Assembly (NCBI GenBank): GCA_022414725.1
Contig: CM039462.1
Coordinates: 121,398,709-121,462,708 of the forward strand
Source of the DNA: Microglena sp. YARC
Taxonomy: Eukaryota > Chlorophyta > Chlorophyceae > Chlamydomonadales > Chlamydomonadaceae
Length of the DNA stretch: 64,000 bases
Reading direction: 5' to 3'
This document shows positions 1-14,500 of this stretch, piece after piece. A program made the position numbers and the translations under genes. Below the pieces are notes generated by a model that saw only the letters and a program-made list of their open reading frames with translations, searched no databases and was not told the origin of the DNA. How positions within the stretch are numbered: position 1 is the stretch's first letter; the number at the start of each line of letters is the position of its first letter.

Positions 1-1000
1 ATCACCACCTTCACCACCACCACCTTCACCACCACCTCCAGTAGCACCAGCACCATCACCACCACCAGTATCACCAGCACCTTCACCACCGCCACATGTT
101 CCACCACCTCATGTAGTACCACCAGTAGCGCCATCACTTGTAGCACCACCACCTACAGCACCACCAGTAGCACCACCACCTATATCACCACATTCACCAC
201 CACCACCTTCAGCACCACCTCCAGTAGCACCACCACCATCACCATCACCACCACCAGTATCACCAGCACCTTCACCACCACCACATTTTCCACCACGTCA
301 TGTAGTACCATCAGTAGCGCCATCACCTACAGCACCACCAGTAGCACCACCACCTATATCACAACCTTCACCACCACCACCTTCAGCATCACCTCCAGTA
401 GCACCACCACCACCACCACCACCACCACCAGTATCACCAGCACCTTCACCACCGCCACATGTTCCACCACCTCATGTAGTACCACCAGTAGCGCCATCAC
501 TTGTAGCACCACCACCTACAGCACCACCAGTAGCACCACCACCTATATCACCACCTTCACCACCACCACCTTCAGCACCACCTCCAGTAGCACCACCACC
601 ATCACCATCACCACCACCAGTATCACCAGCACCTTCACCACCACCACATTTTCCACCACCTCATGTAGTACCATCAGTAGCGCCATCACCTACAGCACCA
701 CCAGTAAGCACCAACCACCTATATCACCACTTCACCACCACTCCAGTAGCACCACACCAGCACCACCAGTATCACCAGCACCTTCACCACCGCCATATGT
801 TCCACCACCTCATGTAGTACCACCAGTAGCGCCACCACCTGTAGCACCACCACCTTCACCACCACCAGTAGCACCACCACCTATATCACCACCTTCACCA
901 GCACCACCCTCAGCACCACCTCCAGTAGGGCCACGACCATCACCAGTATCAGCACCACCTTCAGCACCACCTCCTGTACCTCTTGTAGCACACCCACACC
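1..1000. repeat. ACC-rich trinucleotide array with higher-order units
   Basis: About 1 kb of (ACC)n-like sequence, presumably intronic to the cyclase gene. A longer unit is superimposed: the segment CATGTAGTACCA followed by a CAGTAGCGCC block recurs near 110, 298, 472, 662 and 810. Copies alternate between two types (CCACATGTTCC with ACCACC, and CCACATTTTCC with ACCATC), which suggests a dimeric repeat of roughly 365 bp. No gene is supported here. Confidence 0.85.
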
Positions 1001-1031
1001 CTCACAGGTTCTAACAGATAGTGCCACATTC
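1001..1031 (+). other. decayed copy of exon 1 acceptor and exon start
   Basis: The segment CTCACAG followed by GTTCTAACAGATAGTGCC repeats the 3' splice site and first ~24 bases of the exon beginning at 1149 (GTACTAACAGACAGTGCC), with two substitutions. It then runs into a CCACAC-rich intron repeat instead of coding sequence. It is a partial upstream duplication of a splice junction. Confidence 0.75.
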
Positions 1032-1148
1032 ACACCCACAACCACACCCACATCCACATCCACACACCCACACACCCACCCCACACACCACCCACACACC
1101 CACCCACCACACACACACACATCCACACCCACACCCACAACAACACAG

Positions 1149-1378
1149 GTACTAACAGACAGTGCCACATTCCACGGCATCAACGGGGACCTAGCACTCT
1201 TGAAATCGATGCTCGAGGAGAACGGACATGCAGTTGATGGCCAACTTGATCGGGGCTCGTTGGATGATACGCACCTATCAGCAATTCTTGATACTGCTAC
1301 CTCTCGCTCCTCAGCTGAACCCTCTCAGTTCAGGTCGTCTGAAGGCAGGGAGCTATCTTTTACCTCGAGGAGAGGCAG
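1149..1378 (+). CDS. cyclase gene, first visible exon
   Basis: Acceptor CAACACAG, donor CAG|GTGAGG. It encodes residues 1-76, starting [18 protein letters not shown] and ending SFTSRRG, and ends in phase 2. The VLTDSATFH start resembles the linker before the second cyclase half in green-algal cyclases as I recall the family. Start and end are set by splice sites and by phase with the next exon. Confidence 0.75.
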
Positions 1379-1681
1379 GTGAGGTTCTGCTGCTAGGGAA
1401 CCAGCGTGTGTCTGAGGGGTGTTGAGTTCAGGGTGGTGGGTGTGGATGGTGGGTGCGGATGTGGGTGGTGGATAATGGTGATGGGTGGCGTGTGCGTGGG
1501 TGGTGTGTGCCTGGTTGTTAGTGGTGGGTGGCGTGGGTGTCGGCGTGGGCACCCACTCCCCTCCAATAAATACATCAATAGTATGTCTTATTACGAGGCG
1601 TGAGGTTGAGGGGGCCAGCCCGTTTACTTTCACTGGGGCCAACCACCAACTCCCCTAAAATTATATTCCTGATGCTTCTCC

Positions 1682-1712
<31 letters not shown>

Positions 1713-4700
1713 ACACACACAAACACATACAGGCCGTCTGAAGGCCTGGAGTCTCTGTTTTCTCTGGGTATGTGTTTGTGTTTGTTTTCTTTCTTTTTTT
1801 ACCCCAGGAGGTGGGACCCCTTACACAAAGCAGCGCTACAGGAGATTCATAAAGGAAGGCGGAGAACTTCTTAGAATCCCTAGTGGTGGTTGAGTGGGGT
1901 TTACCAGGCCCAAAACCCTCATCCAGGGGGTTGATAGCCCCCCCCCATGTTGGTGGTTGTCCTCAGTGCAAGCAAGCAGGGCCCCCCCTACCTCATGCCT
2001 TGTAAGCAGGCGTACCATTGATTTATGTATTGTGTGGGGTGCTTGAGTGGTGTGGGTTAGGGTTGAGCTCTAACCCCACCAACCAAAATGAAAACCGAAA
2101 CCAAGACCTTTACCATAATCCCACTCCCACTCCCTCTCCTGCTCCCACACCAACTCCTGCTCCTTCTCCTTCTCTCACACCCACTCCCACTCCCACACTA
2201 GTGCAGCTACTTTTTTGACCGCGAATCAAGATGATGCGGCATGAACAGCCAGATCGATACTCTTAGAGATACACCCACACCAACACACACCCACTCCTAC
2301 TCCCGCTCCCACACCAATGCAGCATCTTTTTTGATCGCGAATCAAGACAGTGTGATCTGAAGAGCCAGGGGGATCGTCAAGACACCAAGGCTTCCAAAGG
2401 CAGCCAAGGAGGCTGCATGGTCATTGACTGTGGAAATTTTGACCTAGCAACAGGATGCGAGAGCTTGACACAGGTGGGCTTGCCTTGCCTCGCCTTGCCT
2501 TGCCTTGCCTTATCTTGCCTTGCCTCGCCTTTTCTTGCCTTGCCTTGCCTTGCCTTGCCTTTTCTTGCCTTGCCTTGCCTGGCCTGCCTCGCCTCGCCTC
2601 GCCTCGCCTTGCCTTGCCTTGCCTTGCCTTGCCTCGCCTTGCCTCGCTTTTCCTTGCTTTGCCTCTTCTTGCCTCTTCTTGCCTTGCCTTGCCTCTTCTT
2701 GCCTCGCCTTGCCTTGCCTCTTCTTGCCTTGCCTTGCCTTGCCTTGCCTTGCCTTGCCTTGCCTTGCCTTGCCTTGCTCGCCTCGCCTTGCCTCGCCTTG
2801 CCTCGCCTTGCCTTGCCTTGCCTCGCCTCGCCTTGCCTAACCTCGCATGCTATGCCTGTATTGATTTCGCCTTTCCTCGCCTTTCCTTTCCATTTTTGTG
2901 CCTTTACATGCCTGCTATGCATTCTCTGTTGTCGCCTTTCCTCGCTTTGCCTTTCCTCACCTTGTCTTGCCTTCCATGCCTTTCCTTTCATTGCCTTTCC
3001 TTTCATTGCTTGCCTCGCCCTGCCTAGCCTGCTACCTAACAACATCATGTTCGTGTGTACCCTGTTCCTGACCTTCAACCTGACTACTGTACCCTGTTAC
3101 TAGTAGGGAACGGTAAATCATATGATGTTGACAAAAGACGAGTATGATATCATATGATATCATACAAAAATCATATGATTTAATATCATATGATATGATG
3201 CCCCAGGCCAAAGTTACCTCGTCTGACCGCCGGCATCATATGATATCATATGATGACATGATATCATATGATATCATATTGCCGACCCTGTTACTAGCCT
3301 TCGACCATGACCTGGACATGTCTTTAAACTGTTTTAACCCATGAGATTTCATTCTGTACTCAAGAGTTTGGTGAAGTAGTGTTTCTCCTTCCCATGCTAA
3401 GTCCGCATGGGCAGCCTGAAGGTACTCCGTGTAAGCCACCTGAAGGCTGACTGACCATGTAATCCATCCAACCAACCAACAAACCAACAAACCAACCGAC
3501 CATGTACTGCAATCAACCTGACTACCAAACGATTGTGTGTGCCCTGTTCAGGTCATGCCACCAGGCCTGGAGAAACGAGCCTGTTTTTTCCCAACCCTGG
3601 AGGCCTCTTTGCATTTGACACCTGGCTACTTCGATGCACCATGCACTTCCGTTGTGTGCCAGCCTAGAGAGCCCCACGCAGTCACCCTCGTATTCTGCGC
3701 CTTGCAAGGGTGGGTAAAGGAATACATAAATAGTACGCCTTATCATGAAGCATAAGGCTGATGGGGCCAGCCTGTTTACTTGCACTGGGGTAAAGCGCCA
3801 AGGGTGAGGGGTGGGTGTGTGTGGGGGGGGGGCTGTCGGCCCCCAGGGGTAGGGTTTTGGGCCTGGTCTGTATGCCGTCTGCACACCACAATAGACTAGA
3901 AGGAAACAGTGGCATGTGTGTGAAGTTTGGTTATATTCCATGCATGGGTGAGTGATTACATTGTGTTATTGTTACCCTACCTGCCATCTCGTTGATTTCC
4001 TGCATTTCAATGTATGTGTGTAAATATTGTATCTTCATCTCCTTTCACCTATCCTCCCCTCCTTCCTGACACTCATATTGTGGGATGGTGGAGTACAACA
4101 GAGAGCTGACCCAACGAGTGCTCAGCCTCTACAACACCATCATCAGGTGTACTATGCCCCCACCCCACACCTCCCCACCCCAACCCCCACACCCAACGAG
4201 TGCTCAGCCTCTACAACACCATCACCAGGTGTACTATGCCCCCACCCCACACCCACACCCATCCTGCAGGTGACTACCCACACCCATACCCAAAACGACA
4301 CCCCCACACCTCCCCACCCCAACCCCCCACACCCAACGAGTGCTCAGCCTCTACAACACCATCACACAGGGTGTACTATGCCCCCACCCCACACCCACAC
4401 CCATCCTGCAGGTGACTACCCACACCCATACCCAAAACAACACCCCCACACCTCCCCACCCCAAACCCCACACCCAACGAGTGCTCAGCCTCTACAACAC
4501 CATCACCAGGTGTACTATGCCCCCACCCCACACCCACACCCATCCTGCAGGTGACTACCCACACCCATACCCAAAACAACACCCCCACACCTCCCCACCC
4601 TAAACCCCACACCCAACGAGTGCTCAGCCTCTACAACACCATCACCAGGTGTACTATGCCCCCACCCACACCCACACCCATCCTGCAGGTGACTACCCAC

Positions 4701-7156
4701 ACCCATACCCAAAACAACACCCCCACACCTCCCCACCCCAAACCCCACACCCAACGAGTGCTCAGCCTCTACAACACCATCACCAGGTGTACTATGCCCC
4801 CACACCACCCATATCCAAAGACCCACACCCCACACACCCACGCCCACACATTCACACCCTACACCACGACCACACCCACACTCACCAGATATCGTGGCAT
4901 GGTGGATGACAACCGAGACCTAGCCCAGCAAGTGCTCAGCCTGTACAACACCATCATCAGACGGTCTCTGCTGGCTACTGGTGGCTACGAGTGCCAAGAA
5001 CTACAAGGTTCCTACATGATTGCCTTCCATTCATCTACAGATGCTCTGGAGTGGTGCCTCATGGTCCAAGAGATCATCTATGAGGTGCTTTGTTGGTTGA
5101 TGTTAATGGCGTATGTTTTAATGGTGTATTTTGTAATAGTGTATGTTGTGATGACGTGTGTTTGGTGTATGTTTCAATGGTGTGTGTTTGGTGTATGTAT
5201 GATTCATGTTTTAATGGTGTGTGTTTGAATAGTATACGTTTTAATGTTGTATGTTTGAATGGTGTATGTTTGGTGTATAATTTAATGGTGTATGTTTTAA
5301 TGGTGTATGATTTAATGGTGTATGTTTTAATGTTGTAGAATTTAATGGGGTATGTTTGGTGTATGTTTTAATGGTGTATGTTAGATTCGTGTTTTAATGG
5401 TGTATGATTGAATGGTGTAGGTTTAAATGTTGTACGCTTGAATTGTGTATGTTTGGTGTAGCTTGTCATGGTGTATATTTGGTGTATGTTTGAATGTTGT
5501 ATGCTTGGCGCATGTTTGCATGGTGTATGCTTGGTGCATATTGGAATGTGGTATGTTTGAATGGTGTGTGTTTGGTATTTGTTACAATTGTTGTATGTTT
5601 TGATGGTGTATATACAGTATGTCTTGATTTAAGTCGAGACAAGGATTATGCATGGAACATAAGTGCAAAACTAGACTACACTCAAATAAAGTAATACGAT
5701 GTGTGGTTATATTACCTTCTTGCCCAAGGTAGTCATATGTTGTGTAGCATATCAGACAAGCAGCTGATCTGCCTTATCATGTCTATATACAACACTCCAC
5801 CTCCTAACCCATCCCACCCACCTTGTCTGCATTATCAGGTCCTCACCCATCCCACCCGTCCTGCGCCTTGTCATGTCCCCACCCATTCCTCCCACCTACC
5901 CACCCACCCACCTTCTCACCCACCTCACCCACCCACCCACCCACCTCCTCACCCACCCCACCCCACCACCTCACCCACCCCACCCCACCCCACCCACCTC
6001 CTCACCCACCACACCCACCTCACCCACCCCACCCACCCCACCCACCCACCCTCCTTACCCACCACACCCCACCCACCCACCTCCTCACCCACCCATCCAC
6101 CTCACCCACCCCGCCCCACCCACCCACCCACCTCCTCACCCACCCCACCCCACCCACCCACCTCCTCACCCACCCCACCCACCCCACCCCACCCACCCAC
6201 CCACCTCCTCACCCACCCCACCCCACCCCACCCACCCACCCACCCACCCACCTCCTCACCCCACCACCCACCTCCTCACCCACCCCACCCACCCACCCAC
6301 CCACCTCCTCACCCACCCCACCCACCCACCCACCCACCTACTCACCCACCCCACCCCACCCACCCACCCACCTACTCACCCACCCCACCCCACCTACCTC
6401 ACCCACCCCACCTACCTCACCACCCCACCTACCTCACCCACCCCACCCCACCCACCCACCACCCACCTACTCACCCACCCCACCCCACCTCCTCACCCAC
6501 CCCACCCACCACCTACTCACCCACCCCACCCACCCACCCACCTACTCACCCACCCACCTACTCACCCACCCACCCCACCCACCTCACCAACCCCCCCACC
6601 CACCCACCCCTCCCCACCCACCCACCCACCCACCTCCTCACCCTCCCCACCCACCCCACCCCACCACCCACCCACCTCCTCACCCACCCCACCCCACCCA
6701 CCTCACCAACCCCACCCACCTCACCAACCCACCCACCCCCCACCCACCCCACCCCACCCCCACCCACCCCACACACCCACCTCCTCACCCACCCCACCCA
6801 CCCCACCCCACCCACCCACCCACCTCCTCCCCCATCCCATCCACATCACCCACCCACCCAACCTACGCATAGGTTCACTGGACTGAGGCTATGATGGCCC
6901 TCCCAAACATGATAAATGCTAGCCAGGAACACCGCTTCTCTGGCCCCAGTGTCAACATGGGGGTTTACACCGGAGTACCTACTAAAGTGACGCCTCACTC
7001 AACAACTGGAAGGGCTGACTACTTCGGCCCTCTGGTCAACAGGGCAGCAAGACTGTGCCATGGAGCTGCCTACGGGGGTCAGGTGGGGCATTTTTTTTTT
7101 TAATCGCCGCAGGAGACCCCCATGTTGGGGTTTGTATATGTATGTATGTATGTATG

Positions 7157-7190
<34 letters not shown>

Positions 7191-10100
7191 TGTATGTATG
7201 TACGTTTCAGTCCAGGGGTAGGCCAGATAGGCTAAAGGAACTTGCCCAACTGTGACAGGAAGGCCTAGAAGAAAAAGTGTTGATGAACTGAACCCCAACC
7301 AATCGTTTTACTGATGGGGGCCCTGAGTTTGTGCTACAGTGATAATTTCATTCTGCAATTTAATTAAATAATCATCCCATATGGGATGCTAATTCAATTG
7401 TGCGATTCATATCCCATTTTTAAAACAAATTTTTAAAACAATTGGGTACTTTTTTTAAACAATTTTTAAAATATTCATATCCCATTTTTAAAACAATTTT
7501 TTAAAACAATTGGGTACTTTTTTAAAACAAATTTTTAAAACAATTGGGTACTTCCATCCTTGAAGGGAATTTATGACCAGCTTCAGGGGGGGGGGGGGGG
7601 GGGGGCAGAAAGACAGATTTTGCTCTATCCAAAGCGAAGGTGCGGTACAGCAGCTTTTTTCTTGCCCCCCCCCCCTCGACCAGCTTCTTGCTGGAGTCTT
7701 TATCAACCAATTCAGGTTCAATTTTCAATCTCTCAAAAATGTGTTTCTATCCTCAGAAAAGAAAGGACAGTCTAGCACAGGTCTCAGTCTAGCATCTCTT
7801 CTACCATCAATCACCATATCACAGCACCTGCAAATTCTGCCAGAACGAGAGGTACTCCTATCTGATTCAACATTCAAATTGTGAGCTCAAAGACGTAGTC
7901 TTGCTATGCATTTAATATCATCCCTATTATTTAATAAGTTAGTGTATGTGGATCTATAGCTTCTATTCTCTGACATCATCCAAGTCACATTCATCCTCAT
8001 GTTGGGGGTTTTGACCAATACTGTCTGGGTGGATAACATGATGTAAGGCAGGGTGAAGTCTGCTTCTTGTAGTATTCGTTTACCCCCCCCCACCCCCCAC
8101 CCCCACCCCCATCCACACACACACATACTGTAACCAATACTGTCTGGGTGGAAAACATGATGTAAGGCAGGGTGTGGTCTGCTTCTTGTAGTATTCGTTA
8201 CTACAAGGGTATACACCAGAGTTCTTACAAAGGTGACGCCCTACTCAACAACTGGAAGGGCTGACTACTTTGGCCCTCTGTTCAACAGGGCAGCACGATT
8301 GTGACATGGAGCTCCCAACGGAGGTCAGGTTAGATACTGGGGTAGTATTGTAACAACAGCAAAAACAAAGACAGAAAACAAATGACAGCAGCAACAATAA
8401 CAATAACAACAACAACAACAACAACACCACCAACAACAACAACAACAACAACAACAACAAGCATATCAGCAGCAACGACAGCAGCAGCAGCAGCAACAAC
8501 AACAACAACAACAACAAGCATATCAGCAGCAACGACAGCAGCAGCAGCAACAGCCAAAAAGAAAAAACTAACTCCCCAATCTGAGAACATCAATTCATTT
8601 ACAATTTCGATCATTGATTCATTTCTGTACCCACATTTATTCATTACAAATCACACATAATAATAAGGACAAGTTCAGTCGTACATTTAGATGTAAATAA
8701 ATCCGTTTATGTAATCCTTCATAAATTCATTCACAAATGAACTCACAACTCACAACTAACAAATGAACTCACAACTCACAACTAACAAATGAACTCACAC
8801 CTCACAACTAACAAATGAACTCACAACTCACAACTAACAAAGGAACTCACAACTCACAACTAACAAATGAACTCACAACTCACAACTAACAAATGAACTC
8901 ACAACTAACAAATGAACTCACAATTCACAAACATTCCAGGTGGTGATCTCACGAAATGTGCTAACAAACCTTATGTCACTATGGAGTCTGCCAGAGGACA
9001 AGGCCCTCCCACCGCCGCCGAGACCTCGCAAGATCAGGTGATTCTTTTTTAGGGAGTGTATTTTGTTAGAGTCAAGGGGGTTGCCAAGAAGGCTTAAGGG
9101 ACTTCCGCAACCATGATATCAGGGAGGGCTAAAGAGAACAAGTTCTATGCAGCGTCGCCTGCGACGCTAAAAATGGCGGAGAGTGATCGCTAGGGAGCGA
9201 CAGGTGGCAACGGAAGTGAGTTAGTTACGAGGACGTTGGCTGACGTGTCGGGCTTCATCACGGTCAGATGGATGGATGGTCGGACGGACGGACAAATGGG
9301 TACTACTGGGGGCTCCCGCTCCCCAGAAGGGGGGGCTCCGCCAAAAAGCACTGATGAGCTGACCCCCAAACATTTGTTTTACAGACGGGTCCCTGAGTTC
9401 CCACCAAGGAGCACCTTCAAGAAAAACAAAATGTTCAAAATCTGAGAGATTGGGCTGTCGAGACCATTACTATGCCATGTTTCTTTTGGGGGTTACGCAT
9501 AGCAGCATCTAGACAGCCCTTATCCCCCGTCCTTGGGCCAAACCTAAAGCTAGCTAGTCTGCCTTGAAGCAGCCATGAAGGGCATTCCAATGTGGCTGAA
9601 AGCTGTGGGCTTGACCCAGTGTCTGGCAAATGGAACTGACTGGAAGCCACCATGCGTAGCCTACAAAATGAGTGTTCCTATCTCTTTCGGAGATCATCAA
9701 TATAACCATGATAAGAATGCTCTTTCCACTGTCCACAGCTCCCCCAACCACCCCCATCATCCCACCTCCCATTCTCCTCTGTTCCCCCTTCCCACCCCTA
9801 TATTCCGCCTCCTCTTCCCTCCCCTCTCACCCCTTACTCCAATCAAGCCAATCCCCCCCCCCCCCCCCCCCCCCCCCAAGCACTCTGATACTCATTGCGA
9901 TACTGACTGAAGTTAAGTCATCTGCATAGCATGGACTCCACCCCCCTTTGTTTACGTTTTTTAGGTTAAGTTCACCAGTGCTTGTTTTGTATATAGTCCT
10001 TCCCAATACCGAGGTTGGGTAATCATATTTAGCCTATTTAGCTTCGCCTAGGTAGACTGTAACAACACACACTAATACTGCCATGGTAACTGCTATTTCC

Positions 10101-11544
10101 TCACTCCCAGGTCTCTCTCCTCCACGTCCTCCCCTTCAGCAATGTTAGCTCAGTTGGCTAGCGCGAGCGTGAAAATACGCAAATCTCATACTTATGCTAT
10201 TGCTGGTGTCGCCAGCTCACCCATCTCCCCTGACAGAAAAGTTAGTGGAAGTGGAAGTGGACGGTATGAGCTTGAGGAGGTGAAGTGCCCAGAGATGGTG
10301 GATGCTGATATGCCCAGAGCTGCGCAGGCATTTGGTGAGAGGTTGGGTTGGGTTGGCTGTTTAAATCACTGGCAAGGCTGGGTTGGACTCATCATGAGGG
10401 CCCTCACCTTGTTTTCATTTTGTGTGCGATGCGTCGCACATTTAGCAAATCGGTGCGACCCCAGTGCGACGCACTGCCCCCCGAACTCCGTATAGCGCGA
10501 AGCGCGGAAAGGGCGACAGAGTGGCGGCGCGTGGAAAGAGTGGCGAAGCGTGGACAGTGTGGCGATGCGTGGACAGTGTTGCGACGCGTGGGCACTGGGC
10601 AGTGTGGCGACGCATGGACAGTGTGGCGACGCGTGGGCACTGGGCAGTGTGGCGACGCGTGGACAGTGTGGCGACGCGTTGTCGGAAGGGAAAAGCAGTG
10701 CCCTCATTTGAGCCACAACCTTGGAAGCTGCATGCAAGACACAAGGATATGGTGCTGCTAGCGAGGATGGTGATGTGATGGTGGTGGTGGTGCTGCACAG
10801 GCATTTGGTAAGAGGCCGCACCCACGGCACACCACCACCACCACCACAACCAGAAACAACACCAATCACCACAACCAGCTCCAACCACTAGCACCAATCA
10901 CCACCACCAACCACAACCAACACCAACTACAACTGACACGTCGCCATTCCGTCGCTGCATGGGCCCGGCTAAACTAGTCAGAAAGGCCCCTCCGAACCAA
11001 GTCGCTCAATTTGCGACGCGTCGCACATTAAACAAGTTCTATGCAGTGTCGCAAGCGACGCTAAAAAATGGCGGAGAGTGTCCGCAACGGAGCGATAGAT
11101 GGCAACGGAAGCGAGTTACTTACGAGACCGTTGGCTGATGTGTCAGGCTTCGTCTCGGTCAGACGGTCACACGCACAGACATACATGCCTGTCCGCGGAC
11201 AACGGACAACGGGGTGACCCTGCCCTGGGAGCTCCCGCCCCCTTGAAGAAGGGGCTCCGCCCACAACAGTGGACATGCCCGGAGATGATGGACGCTGATA
11301 GAGCTGCACAGGCTTTTGGTGAGAGGCTGCACCCATACTGTATATATGATATCCCTGAATATATGATATCCCTGGATGTGTATTTGCATTGTTTTAATAC
11401 ATGACTAGTACGGTCGCCCGTGTGGCCGGTGGCCACACCTACACACATAGACAAACTGCCCCCACCCCTATCATAGTACGGTGCCCGTTTGGCATTTGGC
11501 CGCACCTGTTTGGGGCTGGGTTACAGAATGGTTTAAACTTGTAC

Positions 11545-11578
<34 letters not shown>

Positions 11579-14500
11579 CATGAACACACAGCTATGATGT
11601 TTCCCCCACTAAAAAACACTGAGCCCCCCTCCCCCCCCCCCCACACACACACACACACACACACCTTCCCCCCCTTCCCTCCTGTTGGTCGCACCTGCTT
11701 TGTGCTGGGTTACATGCCGGTTTATGCCAGTTTTGTCTTCAGTGCATGCAACTGAAAACGCTGACGGATGCATATCCCTTGAGGTGGTCCCCGTGTGCAC
11801 CCACAAGCACCCACATACCACAGTGAAATAGCCACATACCCAGGCATAGAAATACCCACATACCACAGTGAAACTTCCAGTGCGGGCAGACCCCCGTGGC
11901 CACGTCAGCGACAGGTCTGGGAAAATCGAGATCCGAGACTCGCTGCCACCTGGGCAACAGGTCAGCAAGATATGAAACCAAAAGCCCAACTGCCTGGGCC
12001 AAAAGGGACTGAACACGCGCCGGGCACGCGCTAAACCCCAGACAACCTACTACATGGAACTATTATAAATAGGATAGACTTTTGCATCAATGGGTGGCTT
12101 TCATCAATGGGTGGGTTTCATCAATGGGTGGGTTTTATCAATGGGTGGCTTTCATCAATGGGTGGGTTCGCATCAATGGGTGTGCTAGCCCTAGTGTTTG
12201 TCGATCCGATCAGTGAAGCTACACCTACATATATAGAAGTGAGGTAGCAGGTAAGGAAAGGAACCAGTGTTTTGGTGGGTCTTTGGCCTTTTATCTGGCC
12301 TTAAAGGGTGCCTTCTGGGTGGGAAAGGTGCTGCTAGGGTGCAGAAAAGGGTGCCAAAGACCCCCTACATTTGTTGGCTTGGCTTGAAAGGGTGCAGTCT
12401 GGGTGGTAAGGGTGCTGCTAGGCTGCAGAAAAGGGTGCCAAAGACCAATTGTGCAGTGTAAAGGCATGGTTAAGAACCAGTGTAGCATTCCTAGTGCTAC
12501 TAGCAGCTTTTTGTGTGTTAGTTGTGGTGGTGGTGGAAGGGGGGAGGTGCAGATTGGTGGTGATGGTGATGGTGGAAGGGGCGAGGTTCAGATGGTGGTG
12601 GTGATGATGGTGGGAGGGGCGAGGTTCAGATGGTGTTTGTGTTTGGGTGGCGGTTGTGGTGATCCCTCATCATCGAATGACCTTCTGCGGATCCTTGGCG
12701 CACAACCACCACATCCACCAAATACAACTACCAACAACAACAACCACAACCACAACCTACCACCAACACCAATCTGCCCCTTGCCCCTTCCACAGGGTCC
12801 CACAATGCTCCCTTATCAACAAGCAACCTTCAGCAGATCCACTGCACACCACAACCACCACCACCACCACAAACAACACCAATCACCACAACCACCACCA
12901 ACCACCAGCACCAATCACCACCACCAACCACAAACCACCAACAGCAACCAACACCAACCACCAACACCAATCTGCCCCTCGCCCCTTCCACAGGGTCCCA
13001 CAATGCTCCCTTATCAACAAACGACCTTCCGCAGATCCATGGCACACAACCACCACCACCACTACCACTACCACAAACAGCACCAATCACCACCACCAGC
13101 ACCAATCACCAGCACAAGCCACCAACACCAACCACAAGCAACACCAACCACCAAGACCAATCTACCCCTTGCCCAGTGATAATTTTACAAATCTGGAAGA
13201 GCAAATCTTATTACTTTTTTGTATTTGCCTCCTCCCAGGACAGCATCCTTTTCACGATTTTAGTCAATTTTGGTCGACTTTAGTCAATTTCAGTTTATTT
13301 TTTTAGGTCTCTCATTACGATCATTTTGGCCCAAACGGGGTATAATATTGCGAGCGTAATATATAACGGAAAACAAATCCCTGCCCTTGCCCCTTCCACA
13401 GGCTACCCTGATGCTGCCTTATCAACGAACGACCTTCAGCAGATCCATGAGGAACAGGCTAGCGAAATGTCTGATGGCAGGACAACTCCAAGTACCACGC
13501 GATCATCGGGATCCTCAAAAAATGTACCGGCATCAACCTCTGCCATTTATTGGGGCGCCATGCCAGACTTGCCGATATTTGTAGGCTTGCTCAGACAAGC
13601 AAGCCATCACAGCCAAGACTCAAGCTCGCAAGCGTCTACTACCAAGGGACACTCGGTAGCGATGATTGGACTGAAGTCACCCTTGTGTCCCTTTGGTCCA
13701 AGACACACCCGCTTTCATTCAGCCAGCGGACACTCCCCCAATGCCCATCATCAACCCAGACTTCAATCCAGTATTTCTGTTGGCAACGCACATTCAGCAA
13801 GCGGCTTCTCCACCGATTCCAAGCTTCAACCCTCTCTCAGATCCTCTACTTCTGTTGGCAAGTTGCATTCAGCCGTGTGCCACGTGCAAGAGGACATGGC
13901 AAGCAAGGCAGGCAGACACTCGGCAGTGCCCTCAAAACACCTCCGCCTGCATTCAGCGGATGGGCTCACCACTGAATTGAAACTTCTACCCTCGCTGCCA
14001 TTGAAGTGGCCGGTTAGCGAGCCAGGTGAGGATACCCCCCCTCCCCACCCCTCCCTTCAACACTCCAACCCTCCCCTCCCCTCAACACTCCACCCCTCCC
14101 CTCATCACTCCTCCCCTACACATCACCCCTCCACCCTTCACCACTCCACCCTCCCCTCATCACTCCACTCCAGCCCACGCATCACCACTCCACCCCTCCC
14201 CTCACTACTCCACTCCACCCCTCACCTCACCTCATCACTCCTCACCTCACCTCACCACTCCACTCCACCCCAGACATCACCACTCCATCCATCCCCTCGA
14301 CACTCCTCCACTCCACTCCCCTCACCACTCCACCCCACACATCACCACTCCCCCTGCCCCTCCCCCCCTCATCACTCCTCCCCTCTCCTCACCACTCCAC
14401 CCCACCCCTTACATCACCACTCCACCCATCCCCTTGTCACTCCTCCACTCCACTCCCCCTCGCCACTCCACCCCACACATCACCACTCCCCCCACCCACC

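Noticed and set aside
1808..1893. Possible exon with [19 protein letters not shown]
   Set aside because: Has an acceptor-like CCCCAG, but exons 1 and 2 of the cyclase gene join in phase without it and no clear donor preserves the frame.
2377..3103. Overlapping 190-233 codon frames on both strands
   Set aside because: By-products of the CCTTG pentamer array within intron 2 of the cyclase gene.
4086..4146. First exon-4-like segment as a real exon
   Set aside because: No AG acceptor precedes it, and using it with the true exon would duplicate the same helix. Read as a decayed copy.
5701..6894. Pro/His/Thr-rich 397-codon frame
   Set aside because: Made by the CCCACC hexamer array. Its end only overlaps the true cyclase exon in another frame.
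10141..10215. tRNA gene in cyclase exon 7 (TTAGCTCAGTTGGCTAGCGC)
   Set aside because: Resembles a D-arm/A box, but no B box or pairing acceptor stem follows, and the sequence is in-frame coding.
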